Assembly (NCBI GenBank): GCA_963802745.1
Contig: CAWDKL010000079.1
Coordinates: 22,406-86,405, forward strand
Origin: JAJPKK01 sp963802745
GTDB lineage: Bacteria > Pseudomonadota > Alphaproteobacteria > Rhizobiales > Xanthobacteraceae
DNA: 64,000 nucleotides
Direction: 5' to 3'
A program made the translations under genes and the position numbers. Each line of letters starts with the position of its first letter. The stretch's first letter is position 1. Positions 8,621 to 18,834 of the stretch are shown here, one piece after another. Under the pieces are notes generated by a model. The model did not search any database. It had not been told where the DNA came from and saw only the letters and a program-made list of their open reading frames with translations.

Positions 8621-9341
8621 GGCATTTAGAGAAGACGAGTAACCGACAATTATATTTGCCGACGAATGGCGACCAGACGGATTACTTGGTTTCAGAGGGA
8701 TCGCGGCTCGTTATTTATTATATCTGCCTGCACCGAAGCCCGCACTTGCCGCGGGGATAGCGCCGAGAGATGATGCGACGCGGCGGAAATCTGTTGTAAT
8801 CCCGCTGGCCGAAAGGCTACGCGTCTGTCCGAACGGCGTAGGAACCGCCACATCGCGCTGAAGCTCTTGCTCGATATGGCATTCGGCTGATTGGATCAAT
8901 ATATTCCGTGAAATCCACCATGAGATGCGCGGCGAAACGAATCAGGTGATTGTTTACAATATAGACCAACTCCTCCGACGCCACTTGGCAGGACGCAACA
9001 ATCAGCTCATAGCAAACTTCGTGCCAGCTGCTTATTGAAGAAAAGCAATAATAGGAATAGAACTCCCGATCGGAACAATTTGTAACGTCTGTGATATTTT
9101 TATCATATGGAAGTGATCCGATGTTTAACTGCACGGGACAAATCAACGCCGTAAATGTCCACCAACTCCTTGCGTTCCGAGGCGCGCTTGTGTGTCTAAA
9201 AGCATACAGTCTGCAAAAGATACAAAAAAAATATAAGAAAACACATCTATAGATATGGATTTTTCGAGCGGTTTCAGCAAACTTGGATTGCTGGGGATAA
9301 CGGGCACGGGGGTGTCCGTGCAAAGAGTTGGGGCAAGGGGC
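8621..9341. other. Intergenic stretch, AT-rich near the right end
   Basis: No gene recognised. A 168-codon frame on the minus strand (8817-9323) has no family pattern and unusual composition, and I reject it. The stretch 9030-9255 is very AT-rich (runs such as CAAAAAAAATATAAGAAAAC) and probably includes the promoter of the first BBP2-like porin. The same kind of AT-rich block precedes each porin in this cluster. Confidence 0.4.
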
Positions 9342-11080
9342 ATGCGAAAACTGGGGATGCTGGGTTTGGCATTGGCGATGCCAAGCGCACTCGCGGCCGT
9401 CGGTCCGGCAGAAGCTGCGGACACGTCGGTCAAATCACCGAATTACGAGGCGTTGGGGAAAACACCGAGCGTCAAGAAAGCGAAAGCGTTGGTGGATTGC
9501 CATGCCCCCGACGCGCCGTATAAGCGCTACGCGTGCCTCGACGCCTATCTTGGCGACGGCTTCCTTGAGCGGCTGGTCAACTACTATCGGCTGGAATGGG
9601 GGCATGAAGCGCCGCCGGCCGACCCGAATGCGCCGCCGTCGCGGCGCGACGGGTGGCCGACCACACCGCAAACGACCCCGCCGATGCCGTTTACCGAATG
9701 GCCTTATGGCGGCTCGACCTCGATCGGCGTGACGCGTCCCAATGCGGTCGATAGCCCCTTGATGGTCGCGCTGGCGCCGAGCGCCGTCGGCAAAGCGATG
9801 AACGAATACCAATATCCAGATGTATGGCTGGATCAATCCGGGCGCCAACCTGAGCACGAGTAAGGTAACTCCGGGCGGCAATTTCCCGGCCGCCTACGCT
9901 TATACGCCAAACACCGGAACAGCTGGACCAGGCTGTTCTGTATATCGAGCGCGTGCCGGACACGGTGCAGACCGACCATATCGACTGGGGCTTCCGGGTT
10001 TCGGGCATCTACGGCGAAAACTATCGCTACACCACGACGTTCGGGTATGGCAGCTACCAGCTGCTCGGCCACAACCTGATCAACGGCTGGGACATGCCGA
10101 TGGTGTGGGGCGAACTCTTCATCCCGCAGATCGCACAAGGCATGTTGATACGCGCGGGACGCTACATCTCGATCCCGGATACCGAAGCGCAGCTCGCGCC
10201 GAACAACTACATGTATTCGCACTCGATGACGTATGCGTATGACAACTACACCAATACGGGCCTGATCACCACGACGGCGCTGACCAAGAACGTGTTCTTG
10301 ACGGCGGGCGTCTCGATCGGCACCGACACCGCCGCTTGGCATATCGGCCAACTCGTGCCGAACCCGGACCCGAACCCGATCTTTCCAAATACCACGATGC
10401 CAAGGGATCCGGGCGCGCAGCCTTCGCTCGTCGCCGGTGTGCGCTTTCAAACCGATAGCGGCAACGATGACCTCTATCTCGTCATGGACGGCATCAATAG
10501 CGGCACCTGGGGATATAACAACCTGCAATGGACGGGCGGTACATTCTACCACAAATTCAACGACGAGTGGCACATCACCTTTGAGTCCTACACGCTCGCT
10601 CAGAGGAATGTGTTTAATGCCAACAATTCGACCGCTCAGCAAATCATCGCCGCCGGCGGCTATCCATTCTCGGCCCGAACGGGTTCAACTTCAACGCTCC
10701 TAATTTCGCGCAATGCGCCAATCCGAACGTGATCACCTGCACGGCGCGCGACTTCACGGCGCTGTCGTACCTGAACTACAAATTCTCGCCGCTGGACAAT
10801 CTGTCCTTCCGGCTTGAATACTTCAACGACATGGAGGGACAGCGCACCACGGATTAAGACCCGCTATGTCAATCCGGCCATCGGTTGGCAGCACTGGTTC
10901 TCGCCGCAAGTCGAGATTCGTCCGGAACTGGCTTATTACCGGTCGCTCGATGCGCCGGCCTTCAACGGCAATTTCAATGCCTGCCCGGCGACGGCCAACT
11001 GCTCGCCGAGCCAGGCGGTCATCGCCCCGAACCGGTAGCTACGCCCTGATCGCTCGATGGACCTGATCTGGCACTTCTGA
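9342..11080 (+). pseudogene. BBP2-like outer-membrane porin, copy A (multiple frameshifts)
   Basis: Compared with the intact copy at 14059-15729, this gene aligns end to end: signal peptide MRKLGMLGLALAMPSALA, the DCHAPDAPYKRYACLDAYLGDG motif region, GFRVSGIYGENYRYTTTFG, GRYISIPDTEAQLAPNNYMY and the terminal DLIWHF. The frame is broken at least five times: +1 near 9810, +1 near 9920, -1 near 10,675, +1 near 10,850, and a compensating pair near 11,030-11,060. A start further upstream at 9255 is open, but 9342 gives a better signal peptide. With so many indels it is non-functional as read, whether by decay or by poor sequence. Confidence 0.8.
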
Positions 11081-11230
11081 TCGGAAACGGCATTCGTCCA
11101 CGTCCCGTTCGCAGCGTCCTGCCGGCTCCATGGTTGCATGGGGCCGGCAGTCGTTTGACCGCCCGGCAAAAGTCCCCGGACGCTCCGCTCGTGGAACAAC
11201 TGCTACTTTCAACGAATCGATGCCCTCTAC

Positions 11231-11500
11231 GAAATTCCGGTCGCATCGAATCGCAGGGTCGTAGGGTGTGCTAAATCGCGCCCGGTACGGTGGAGCAACC
11301 GGCGCGGCTTCGTCGGCGATTTTGCGCACGCGGTCGGCCGCTTACATCATTATCGCGCGGTGTCGCGACCGCGGTGCTAACCAAAGACCTGCCGCGTGCG
11401 CAAAAATCGCCATTTGACGCCGTGCCGGCTGCCTCCGTCTCGCAAGGCGATTTTCCACACCGTACGTGTTCGGACCTCACCGGAATCCGGTCCGGACTGG
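11231..11500 (+). repeat. Dispersed intergenic repeat, inverted copy at 18,850-19,105
   Basis: This ~270-bp block contains several copies of a GCGATTTTGC / GCAAAATCGC core (for example GGCGATTTTGCGCACGCGG). It begins with GGTCGCATCGAAT..GGGTCGTAGGGTGTGC and ends with GTTCGGACCTCACCGGAATCC. The reverse complement of 18,850-19,105 follows the same order with about 80% identity by eye. A shorter relic is at about 46,430-46,490. No protein frame of note is inside. It is probably a non-autonomous repetitive element. Confidence 0.65.
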
Positions 11501-11518
11501 GCTCAAATCATCGTTTGG

Positions 11519-11616
11519 CGTCATGCCCGCGCTGGTCGCGGGCATCCACGTCTTCCTAGCGGCCGTTCTACAACAAAGACGTGGATGGCCGGGACAAGCT
11601 CGGCCATGACTCCCGA
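11519..11616 (+). repeat. 98-bp double-hairpin repeat, direct copy at 18,703-18,800
   Basis: Two hairpins lie side by side: ATGCCCGCGCTGGTCGCGGGCAT and ATGGCCGGGACAAGCTCGGCCAT, shown here only as stem-loop descriptions, each followed by the spacer pattern CCACGTCTT..GACGTGGATGG. The copy at 18,703-18,800 keeps the same order. Both copies sit next to the repeat described at 11,231-11,500, but in opposite relative orientation. The rest of 11,617-11,838 is AT-rich upstream sequence of the next porin. Confidence 0.6.
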
Positions 11617-11838
11617 GGTGTTTAGGCGCATGCATCATGGGTACTTTTTGCATATATTGTGTGCACCGCATGGTTAGTTTTCGAGCATAACGACAAGACT
11701 CCATCAAATAATTTATGAGAAATATATATAGTGGTTTCAGCTGCCGAATGGATTTCCTATTCGCTTCGGCCCCATAATCATCGTGCTGGGGGAGTTGAAG
11801 CGGGCAAAAAGGGGTGCCCGCACAATGGGGGTGGGGGT

Positions 11839-13484
11839 ATGAGCAGATTGGTGATGGGTCTGGCGCTGGCGGTGCCGGCGGGATTCGGGATCGCGGCTTC
11901 GGCGCACGCGGCCAATTCGAAGGCAAAACCGCCGATCGACTGTCACGGCGTCGATGCGCCGTACAAGGACTACAACTGTCTCGACGCCTATCTGGGCGAC
12001 GGCTTTCTCGAGCGCTTTGTTAATTATTATAAGCTCGAATGGGGGCACGAAGGTCCGCCCGCCGACCCGAAAGCGCCCCGTCGCGTCGCAAGGGCTGGGC
12101 GGATGCTCCTCAGACAGTGCCGCCATATCCGTTCACCGAGTGGCCCTACGGCGGTGCGACCTCAATCGGCGTGACTCGGCCTTATTCCGCCGACAGCCCC
12201 TTGATGGTGGCGCTTGCGAATACGGCTCTCGGAAAGGCGATGAGTTCGGCAGACATATCAGGTTTACGGCTGGATTAACGGCGGCGGCAATATCAGCACG
12301 AACACGGTGAAGCCGGGCGGCAACTGGCCGGCCGCCTACATTTTACGCCGAACACGGTGCAACTCGACCAGGCTGTTGTCTATGTGGAACGCTTGCCCGA
12401 CACAGTGCAGACCGACCACATCGACTGGGGTTTTCGGTTTTCCGCGATCTACGGCGAGAACTACCGTTACACCACGGCGTTCGGCATGGCGAGCTACCAG
12501 TTGCTTGGCCACAACCTGTACAACGGATACGATTTTCCGATGGTTTATGGGGAACTCTATATCCCTCAGCTTGCCGACGGCCTCCTGCTTCGTCTTGGCC
12601 GTTTTATATCGGTGCCGGACATCGAGGCGCAGCTCGCGCCGAATAATTACATGTACACGCACTCGCTTACCTACACCTTCGACAACTACACCAACACCGG
12701 CCTGCAGGCCACATTGGCGCTGAACCAGAATTGGTTCGTGCAATTCGGCGTCAGCGTCGGCAGCGATACGATGCCGTGGAACGCGGGCGTGCAGGTTCCA
12801 AATCCGTTTCCGAATTCGGTTTTTCCGGGTACCACCATGCTGAAGGATCCCGGAGCAAAGCCATCATACACCGTCGGCGTCCGCTGGCAGAGCGACTCCG
12901 GCCACGACAATATTTACGTGGTAGGTGATGCGCTCAATAACGGCAACTGGGGTTACAACAACCTTCAGTGGACCGGAATCACTTGGTACCACACGATCAA
13001 CAAGGACTGGCACTTCTCCTGGGAGACTTACACTCTCGCCCAGAATAACGTGCTGAACGTAACCGATCCTGCGGGGATCATCGCCAATGGCGGCTATCCG
13101 TTCACGGCGGCAAACGGCTTCAAATTCAATGCCCCCAACTTTGCGCAATGCAGCAACCCAGATGCGGTCACCTGCACGGCGCGCGTGTTCACTACCGTCA
13201 TGTATCTGAACTGGCACTTCGCGCTGTTGGACAATTTGTCGTTCCGCGCCGAATTCTACAACGACATGGAAGGTCAGCGGACGGGCACCAAGACACGTTA
13301 TGTCGAGTTCGGCCTCGGCTGGCAGCATTGGTTCTCACCACAGATCGAGCTTCGTCCGGAGATCACCTACTACAATTCTCTCGATGCGGACGCCTTCAAT
13401 GGGAACTTCAATGCAAGCCCGGTCATCCTTCCCACTAGAAACTACGCCGTCGTCGGGGCGGCGGACCTGATCTGGCACTTCTGA
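11839..13484 (+). pseudogene. BBP2-like outer-membrane porin, copy B (three frameshifts)
   Basis: The signal peptide MSRLVMGLALAVPAGFGIAASAHA is followed by the same domain order as copy C. The last 375 codons (12,357-13,484) are open and end DLIWHF. Three single-base changes separate the parts: a deletion near 12,078 (APSRRKGW frame), an insertion near 12,262 and a deletion near 12,345. If corrected it encodes about 548 residues. The long intact C-terminal part and the even spacing of the changes leave sequence error as an option. Copy B is closer to copy C than copy A is. Confidence 0.8.
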
Positions 13485-14058
13485 CCGCATGACCGGCCGG
13501 TAGGCAGCGCAAACGAGCGCCGGCGGCACTTAGGACTCGTGCCGAGTAAAGTGAATCAAGGGCTGTCATGCCCCGCGAAAGCGGGGCATCCCGTAACCGC
13601 AACGCGATGGCCTGTGCCCCAGGCAAAATCCGGGGTTATGGAATGGCCCGCCCCCGCGGGCGATGACACCCAAGTGAAGCGATTACATCCGGACGCGTCT
13701 CAATTCGCCGCCGGTGAAGGCGGGCGATCCGGTACCCCGCTCGCCGGGGTTACCGGATCCCACGTCCTCGCTTGCCATGACAACAGCAGCCGCCCGCCGG
13801 GACTCGTCGGGTCGTTCGCTCGAAGCGCGTCAGCAATGGCGCTGCGATTCGCGGCATCTTGCCCGGATAAACCGCAGCGACCGAGGCAAATGCGTAACAT
13901 GCCGGCAGAAACACTGCTTCGGCCGCGCCAACCTATTATTTTTATATAGAAAAGCCTGCAGATTCTGATTTTATCAAAATTGAAAGCGGTTAGCGTCTAG
14001 CTCATCGATCAAAGTCGCAAGACCGGGGGATCGAAGCGGGCATGGGGGTGTCCGCGAC
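13485..14058. other. Intergenic stretch with two hairpins
   Basis: No gene. A strong hairpin at 13,568-13,589 (ATGCCCCGC, loop GAAA, GCGGGGCAT) and a second at 13,726-13,759 (GATCCGGTA..TACCGGATC arms) resemble the genome's dispersed palindromes. The last 110 bp are AT-rich (TATTATTTTTATATAGAAAAG) and are the probable promoter of porin copy C. Confidence 0.5.
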
Positions 14059-15729
14059 ATGGGTTGGGGCACGCGGATGAAGGTCATTGGATTTTTAGGC
14101 TTTACGCTGGCGCTGCCGGTGTGGCTATCGCCGAATCTTGCGGCGGCGGAGGATGCTGCAAACAAGGCGAAGCGGCCGATCGACTGTCGTGGGGTCAACG
14201 CGCCGTACAAGGATTACAGCTGTCTTGACGCCTATTTGGGTGACGGGGTGTTCGAGCGGTTCATCAACTACTACCGTCTGGAATGGGGTCATGAAGGCCC
14301 ACCGGCCGATCCGAAGGCGCCATCGTCGCGCCGGCCCGGCTGGCCGGACGCGCCGCAGACGTCGCCTCCCATGCCGTTCGCCGAGTGGCCCTATGGCGGC
14401 GCCACCAATCTTGGGGTCACGCGGCCCAATTCGGTTGACAGCCCGCTGATGGTGGCCATTGCCAACACCTGGCTCGGAAAGGAGATGAACGAGTCCAACA
14501 TCCAGGCCTATGGCTGGGTGAATGTGGGCGGCAACATCAGCACCAATACCGTAAAGCCGGGGGGCAACTGGCCGGCATCCTATGATTTTACGCCCAATAC
14601 GGTGCAACTCGACCAGGCCGTGGTCTATGTCGAGCGGGTTCCGGACACGGTGCAGTCCGATCACATCGATTGGGGCTTCCGGTTTTCCGCGATCTACGGC
14701 TCGAACTATCGATACACCACGGCGTTCGGCTACGCGAGCTATCAGCTGCTGGGGCATGACCTTTACAACGGTTACGACTTCCCGATGGTGTATGGGGAGC
14801 TCTTCATCCCGCAGATCGCCGACGGCCTGCTGCTGCGGGTCGGCCGCTATATTTCGCTGCCGGATATCGAGGCGCAGCTCGCGCCTAACAATTATATGTA
14901 TTCGCATTCGTTCACCTATACGTTCGATAACTACACTAATACCGGGCTGCAAGCGACGCTGGCCCTGAATAAAAATTGGTTCTTGCAACTCGGCCTGTCG
15001 ATGGGGACCGATACGTCGGCGTGGCACTACGGGCAGCTGGTCGCCAACCCGTTCCCGAACCAAGTCTACCCCGGCACCACGATGCCGCGGGATCCGGGCG
15101 CGCAGCCGACTGTTACCGGCGGGGTGCGGTGGCAGAGCGATAGTGCCCAGGACAATGTTTACGTGGTGGCCAATGCCATCAACAGCGGGACGTGGGGCTA
15201 CAATAATCTGCAATGGTACGGCATAACGTGGTACCATAATTTCAATTCGCAGTGGCATCTCTCCTGGGAGACCTACACGCTCAGCCAGAGGAATGTGCTG
15301 AACGCGACCGACCCGGCCGGCATCATCGCCAATGGCGGCTATCCGTTTACGCCGGCCAACGGCTTTGCTTACAATGCGCCCAACTTCGCACAGTGCAGCA
15401 ACCCCGCGGTCGTCACCTGCACGGCAACGTCATTCGCCACGCTCGCTTACTTGAATTACAAATTTTCGCCGCTCGACAACCTGTCGTTCCGCGGCGAGTT
15501 TTTCGACGACATGGAGGGGCAGCGCACGGGAACGAAAACCCGCTACGTGGAATTCGGTGTCGGCTGGCAGCATTGGCTTTCCACCCAGGTGGAGCTGCGC
15601 CCGGAATTCACCTACTATCGCTCGCTCGATGCCAACGCATTCAACGGCAATTTCAACGCTACGCCCATTATCCTGCCGTCCAGGAATTATGCCGCCGTCG
15701 GCGCCATGGATCTCATCTGGCATTTTTGA
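14059..15729 (+). CDS. BBP2-like outer-membrane porin, copy C (intact)
   Basis: A 556-residue exported barrel protein. The signal peptide is FLGFTLALPVWLSPNLAAAE. A short N-terminal region with two cysteines (IDCRGVNAPYKDYSCLDAYLG) is followed by a barrel of alternating aromatic strands. The signature stretch GRYISLPDIEAQLAPNNYMYSH, with YTFDNYTNTG after it, is that of 'putative beta-barrel porin-2' (OmpL-like, BBP2). The C-terminus ends in Phe (MDLIWHF), as expected for BAM-inserted barrels. The transported solute is unknown. ATG 14,077 is an equally good start. It is the only undamaged copy of three tandem paralogs. Confidence 0.87.
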   Translation: MGWGTRMKVIGFLGFTLALPVWLSPNLAAAEDAANKAKRPIDCRGVNAPYKDYSCLDAYLGDGVFERFINYYRLEWGHEGPPADPKAPSSRRPGWPDAPQTSPPMPFAEWPYGGATNLGVTRPNSVDSPLMVAIANTWLGKEMNESNIQAYGWVNVGGNISTNTVKPGGNWPASYDFTPNTVQLDQAVVYVERVPDTVQSDHIDWGFRFSAIYGSNYRYTTAFGYASYQLLGHDLYNGYDFPMVYGELFIPQIADGLLLRVGRYISLPDIEAQLAPNNYMYSHSFTYTFDNYTNTGLQATLALNKNWFLQLGLSMGTDTSAWHYGQLVANPFPNQVYPGTTMPRDPGAQPTVTGGVRWQSDSAQDNVYVVANAINSGTWGYNNLQWYGITWYHNFNSQWHLSWETYTLSQRNVLNATDPAGIIANGGYPFTPANGFAYNAPNFAQCSNPAVVTCTATSFATLAYLNYKFSPLDNLSFRGEFFDDMEGQRTGTKTRYVEFGVGWQHWLSTQVELRPEFTYYRSLDANAFNGNFNATPIILPSRNYAAVGAMDLIWHF

Positions 15730-15837
15730 CCGATGGGGTGATGGGCGGTGGGGCAACGCGACGGGCAATGGTCGATGGCCACGGTCGTTGGTTCACATTG
15801 GTTGGAATTGGCTGCGTAGGACAGAGAAGGGCGCAAA

Positions 15838-16275
15838 ATGCCGACGCATTTCGACCATCTGACGATTGTGGTGCGGGACGTGGACCGTGCCAAGGCGTTC
15901 TTCGCCCTCCTCGGCTTCAAGGAAGCGATTTCGGTCATCATCGCCGGGGAGCCGTTTGCCAGCTATATGGGCGTGCCCGGCATCGAAGCCGAGCATGTCA
16001 CGCTGGTGCTGGAGAAGGCCTCGCCGCGGACGGAAATCCAGCTCCTGCGCTATCGCCATCCGGATCCGCTGCCCGATGCCCACATCCGCGACCTGCACAA
16101 GCTCGGCATGAACCACATTTGTTTCGCGGTCAACGACATCGAGGCCGAAGTCGCCAAGTTCAGGGCGGGCGGCTTCACGACGCGCAACGAGATCATGGAT
16201 TTTCATTCCCGCAAGCTGGTGTTCCTCGAAGGCCCCGAAGGCGTCACGGTCGAACTCTCGCAGTGGCATACGTAG
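15838..16275 (+). CDS. VOC (glyoxalase/dioxygenase) fold protein
   Basis: A 145-residue protein of the vicinal-oxygen-chelate superfamily with two beta-alpha-beta-beta-beta halves. The four expected metal ligands can be placed: His7 (HFDHLTI), Glu66 (EIQLL), His93 (MNHICFAV) and Glu139 (VTVELSQW). It resembles methylmalonyl-CoA epimerase/glyoxalase-like proteins, but the substrate cannot be read from sequence. It stands alone: convergent with the HIT gene downstream and about 110 bp after the porin. Intact. Confidence 0.85.
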   Translation: MPTHFDHLTIVVRDVDRAKAFFALLGFKEAISVIIAGEPFASYMGVPGIEAEHVTLVLEKASPRTEIQLLRYRHPDPLPDAHIRDLHKLGMNHICFAVNDIEAEVAKFRAGGFTTRNEIMDFHSRKLVFLEGPEGVTVELSQWHT

Positions 16276-16293
16276 CCGCCACGACCTTGATTT

Positions 16294-16725
16294 TCATCTT
16301 TTGCAGCACGGCAGCCCCTGGCGCACCGCCGCCAGCAGCCGTTCGCGTTCGGCGTCAGCATAAGGGCGCGGCGGTGCGGCGCCCCACACCGGTTTCGGCC
16401 AGGCCGGATCGCCGCGCCGGCGCGCCACCACATGGACGTGGAGCTGCGCCACCACATTGCCGATGGCCGCGACGTTGAGCTTGTCGCAGCCGGTCGCCGC
16501 CTTGAGGGCGCGCGAGACCTGGTCGATCTCGGCCATCAGCTGCCCTTGATCCGCCCGGTCGAGATCGATGATCTCGGTTGCCCCGGCACGGCGCGGCACC
16601 AAAACGAGCCACGGATAGCTGGCATCGTGGTTCAACAGCAGGCGTGACAGCGGCAGCTCGCCGATCATGCTGCAGTCGTCGGCCAGCTGCGGATGCAGTG
16701 TCCAGGGTTGAGGGATAGGCATCAT
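16294..16725 (-). CDS. HIT-family nucleotide hydrolase/transferase
   Basis: A 143-residue cytoplasmic protein with the histidine triad QLHVHVVAR near residue 95, preceded by the usual LNHDASYPWLVLVPRR and NVAAIGNVVAQ segments. HIT proteins hydrolyse nucleoside phosphoramidates or dinucleoside polyphosphates; the natural substrate is unknown here. The last residues (LPCCKR) are unusual but harmless. It is convergent with the VOC gene. Confidence 0.88.
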   Translation of the reverse strand: MMPIPQPWTLHPQLADDCSMIGELPLSRLLLNHDASYPWLVLVPRRAGATEIIDLDRADQGQLMAEIDQVSRALKAATGCDKLNVAAIGNVVAQLHVHVVARRRGDPAWPKPVWGAAPPRPYADAERERLLAAVRQGLPCCKR

Positions 16726-16844
16726 CGGCGCCGTTCGACGGGGCCAAATGTGCTGGGCTGCAAACCTTGTGTTGCTTCGATGATCATATGTCGGCCCGCG
16801 ATCGAACGCGGTACCTCATCATTTGCTTCGGGCTCCAAATCCCC

Positions 16845-17084
16845 TCAGCTGCCGGGAGCTTGCCAGCGTGGGGGCTGGATGACGAAAACGTGAGAGGCCG
16901 ACAGCGGCGATTCCGCCACGGCGCCCGCCCGTACGATCCCGATCGACACCACCACCGCCGCGACGCTGATCGATACCGCCAGCGTGACGACCGCGACCAC
17001 CTGCGCCCGCGCGATCGCGCGGTGGCGCTCGCGCCGCTGCGGCGGTTCGACGAACCCGATATGGCTCAACCCGGCGGATGGCAT
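16845..17084 (-). CDS. Possible small membrane protein
   Basis: A 79-residue frame with one long hydrophobic segment (VVAVVTLAVSISVAAVVVSIGIV) preceded by a basic stretch (RRERHRAIAR), that is, an inside-positive single-pass topology. No family is recognised and no clear ribosome site is visible. The coding potential of the other strand is also poor. The surrounding stretch 16,726-17,321 otherwise holds nothing that I recognise. Confidence 0.4.
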   Translation of the reverse strand: MPSAGLSHIGFVEPPQRRERHRAIARAQVVAVVTLAVSISVAAVVVSIGIVRAGAVAESPLSASHVFVIQPPRWQAPGS

Positions 17085-17321
17085 CGCGCCCTCATTCCCC
17101 AGTCAGAACGTCCGTTGCGGCGACGAACACCGGCAACTCGCAACTCATACCGGCGCTGCGTCGTCAACGCATGCGGCAAATTAGTGACAGCGTGTAAACG
17201 TGAGGTTAAGGGCGTAGATTGCGTACGGGAAATCCGGACAGCCCCGCCCGCTCGGGCGAAACTGGCCGGTAGCCCGCGACAGGGACGGCGCATTTGAAAT
17301 TGCGCCCGCAGGCGGCCGGAG

Positions 17322-18347
17322 ATGCTCATGAACACCCGTCGGACATCGAATTTGGCTCTTGGGATCCGCGCGGCCGTCGTGGTTGCCGCGACCGCGATCC
17401 TGCCGGTTATTCCGGCCGCCGCGCAGGGCGGCGGGGCGCCGAATTACCCGGTGCGCCCGATCACCCTCGTCGTGCCGTTCGCGGCGGGAGGGCCGACGGA
17501 CGTGCTGGCGCGGCTGCTCGGCGAACGTGTCCGCGCCGCGCTCGGCCAGCCGGTGCTGATCGAAAACGTCACCGGCGCCGGAGGTTCGATCGGGGTCGGC
17601 CGGGTGGCGGCGGCGCCACCCGATGGCTACACCATCGGGACCGGCCATTTCGGAACCCACGTGGCGAACGGCGCCGTCTATCCGCTCAAATACGATCTCC
17701 TCCACGACCTCGATCCGGTCGCCCTGCTGCCTAGCAATCCGATGGTCGTGGTGGTCCGCAAAAACTTTCCGGCCGCCGACCTCAAGGGGCTCGCGGCTTG
17801 GCTCAAGGCCAATCCGGGCCGTGCGGCCGCCGGCACCGCTGGCGCCGGCTCCGGAGCGCATATCGCTGCGGCCTTCCTGGCGCAGGCGGTGGGCACCACG
17901 ATGCAGTACGTGCCCTATCGCGGCACCGCGCCGGCGCTGCAGGACCTGGTGTCCGGGCAGATCGACCTGATGGTCAACCAAGCCGCCAACGCGCTCCCGC
18001 AAATCCGCCAGGGCAGCGTCAGGGCGCTTGCCGTGACGGCCGGCACCCGGCTTGCCGCCGCGCCCGATATCCCGACCACCGACGAAGCCGGCCTGGGCGG
18101 CTTCCACATGGAAATGTGGAATGGCATGTGGGCCCCGCATGGCACCCCGCGCGCCATCGTGGACAAGCTCAATGGCGTCGTGGCAGCCGCCCTGTCCGAT
18201 CCGGCGATCCGCGAACGGCTGGCGACGCTGGGGCTCGACGGGCCGCCGGCGGACAAACGCAGTCCGGAGGCTCTCGGCGCCCTGCAGAAGGCCGAGGCCG
18301 AGAAATGGTGGCCGATCATCAAAGCGGCACGAATCAGCGCGGAGTAA
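17322..18347 (+). CDS. Tripartite tricarboxylate transporter receptor (Bug/TctC family)
   Basis: A 341-residue periplasmic solute-binding protein. The signal peptide (VVVAATAILPVIPAAAQ) is followed by the family start YPVRPITLVVPFAAGGPTD. Further conserved parts are GAGGSIGVGRVA, PDGYTIG, YVPYRGTAPALQDLVSGQID and the tail GTPRAIVDKLN. Bug proteins bind carboxylates and deliver them to TctAB membrane partners, or act as orphan sensors. No TctA or TctB gene is nearby, so this is an orphan, as is common in these bacteria. ATG 17,328 is an alternative start; GGCGGCCGGAG lies just upstream. Confidence 0.92.
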   Translation: MLMNTRRTSNLALGIRAAVVVAATAILPVIPAAAQGGGAPNYPVRPITLVVPFAAGGPTDVLARLLGERVRAALGQPVLIENVTGAGGSIGVGRVAAAPPDGYTIGTGHFGTHVANGAVYPLKYDLLHDLDPVALLPSNPMVVVVRKNFPAADLKGLAAWLKANPGRAAAGTAGAGSGAHIAAAFLAQAVGTTMQYVPYRGTAPALQDLVSGQIDLMVNQAANALPQIRQGSVRALAVTAGTRLAAAPDIPTTDEAGLGGFHMEMWNGMWAPHGTPRAIVDKLNGVVAAALSDPAIRERLATLGLDGPPADKRSPEALGALQKAEAEKWWPIIKAARISAE

Positions 18348-18507
18348 CGGAGGCCCAGCCCCGACGTAGCTCTTCGATCGATGAGGGGCTCGAATAGACA
18401 TGCTGGCTCGCGGCTCGCGGAGGCACCAGCAGCAGGCCCGTGAGCGAAGCGACCGCAATCCCGATGAGCGCCAGCACCGCACCGCAAGGTTTGAGGTCAG
18501 AAAACAT
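18334..18507 (-). CDS. Possible small membrane or exported peptide
   Basis: A 57-residue frame starting at ATG 18,507 with GGAAT six bases upstream. It has a short basic N-terminus, a hydrophobic stretch (GAVLALIGIAVASLTGLLLV) and a polar tail (HVYSSPSSIEELRRGW). Its end overlaps the Bug gene's 3' end by 14 bp on the other strand. No family is recognised; reality is uncertain. Confidence 0.4.
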   Translation of the reverse strand: MFSDLKPCGAVLALIGIAVASLTGLLLVPPRAASQHVYSSPSSIEELRRGWASVTPR

Positions 18508-18702
18508 TATTCCTGCTCTTCGGAATATGCGCCTCCGGGTGCGATTGGATGCGGTCGAATTACGCTCGGCGGCGTTATGTTCGGCCGATCGCGGTCGCAA
18601 CCGGCATCATGGTTTCGGGCCGGATCCGCCGAGAACCACGGACGCGTCAGCGATTGGTCCGGCGTTAGATCGATTTCGATCGGGTCGAATCACCCTCTCG
18701 GC

Positions 18703-18800
18703 GCCGTGCCCCCGCTTGTCGCGGCGCATCCATGTCTTGCTGGCGACGGTTTTGCAAGGGAAGGCGTGGATGGCTGGGACAAGCTGGCCATGACTCGAAG
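18703..18800 (+). repeat. 98-bp double-hairpin repeat, second copy
   Basis: Same order of two hairpins and spacers as 11,519-11,616, with roughly 80% identity by eye (GGCGCATCCATGTCTTGCTGG, and ATGGCTGGGACAAGCTGGCC). Confidence 0.6.
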
Positions 18801-18834
18801 CGGTCCGACGTGGTCGGAATCCGGTCTGGGCGTA

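Noticed and set aside
8817..9323. 168-codon frame on the minus strand
   Set aside because: AT-rich promoter-like DNA yields an open frame by chance. Odd composition with many Tyr/Cys/Ile and no start signal.
14125..15258. 377-codon open frame on the minus strand
   Set aside because: Antisense of porin copy C, full of His/Arg/Val repeats and without family resemblance.
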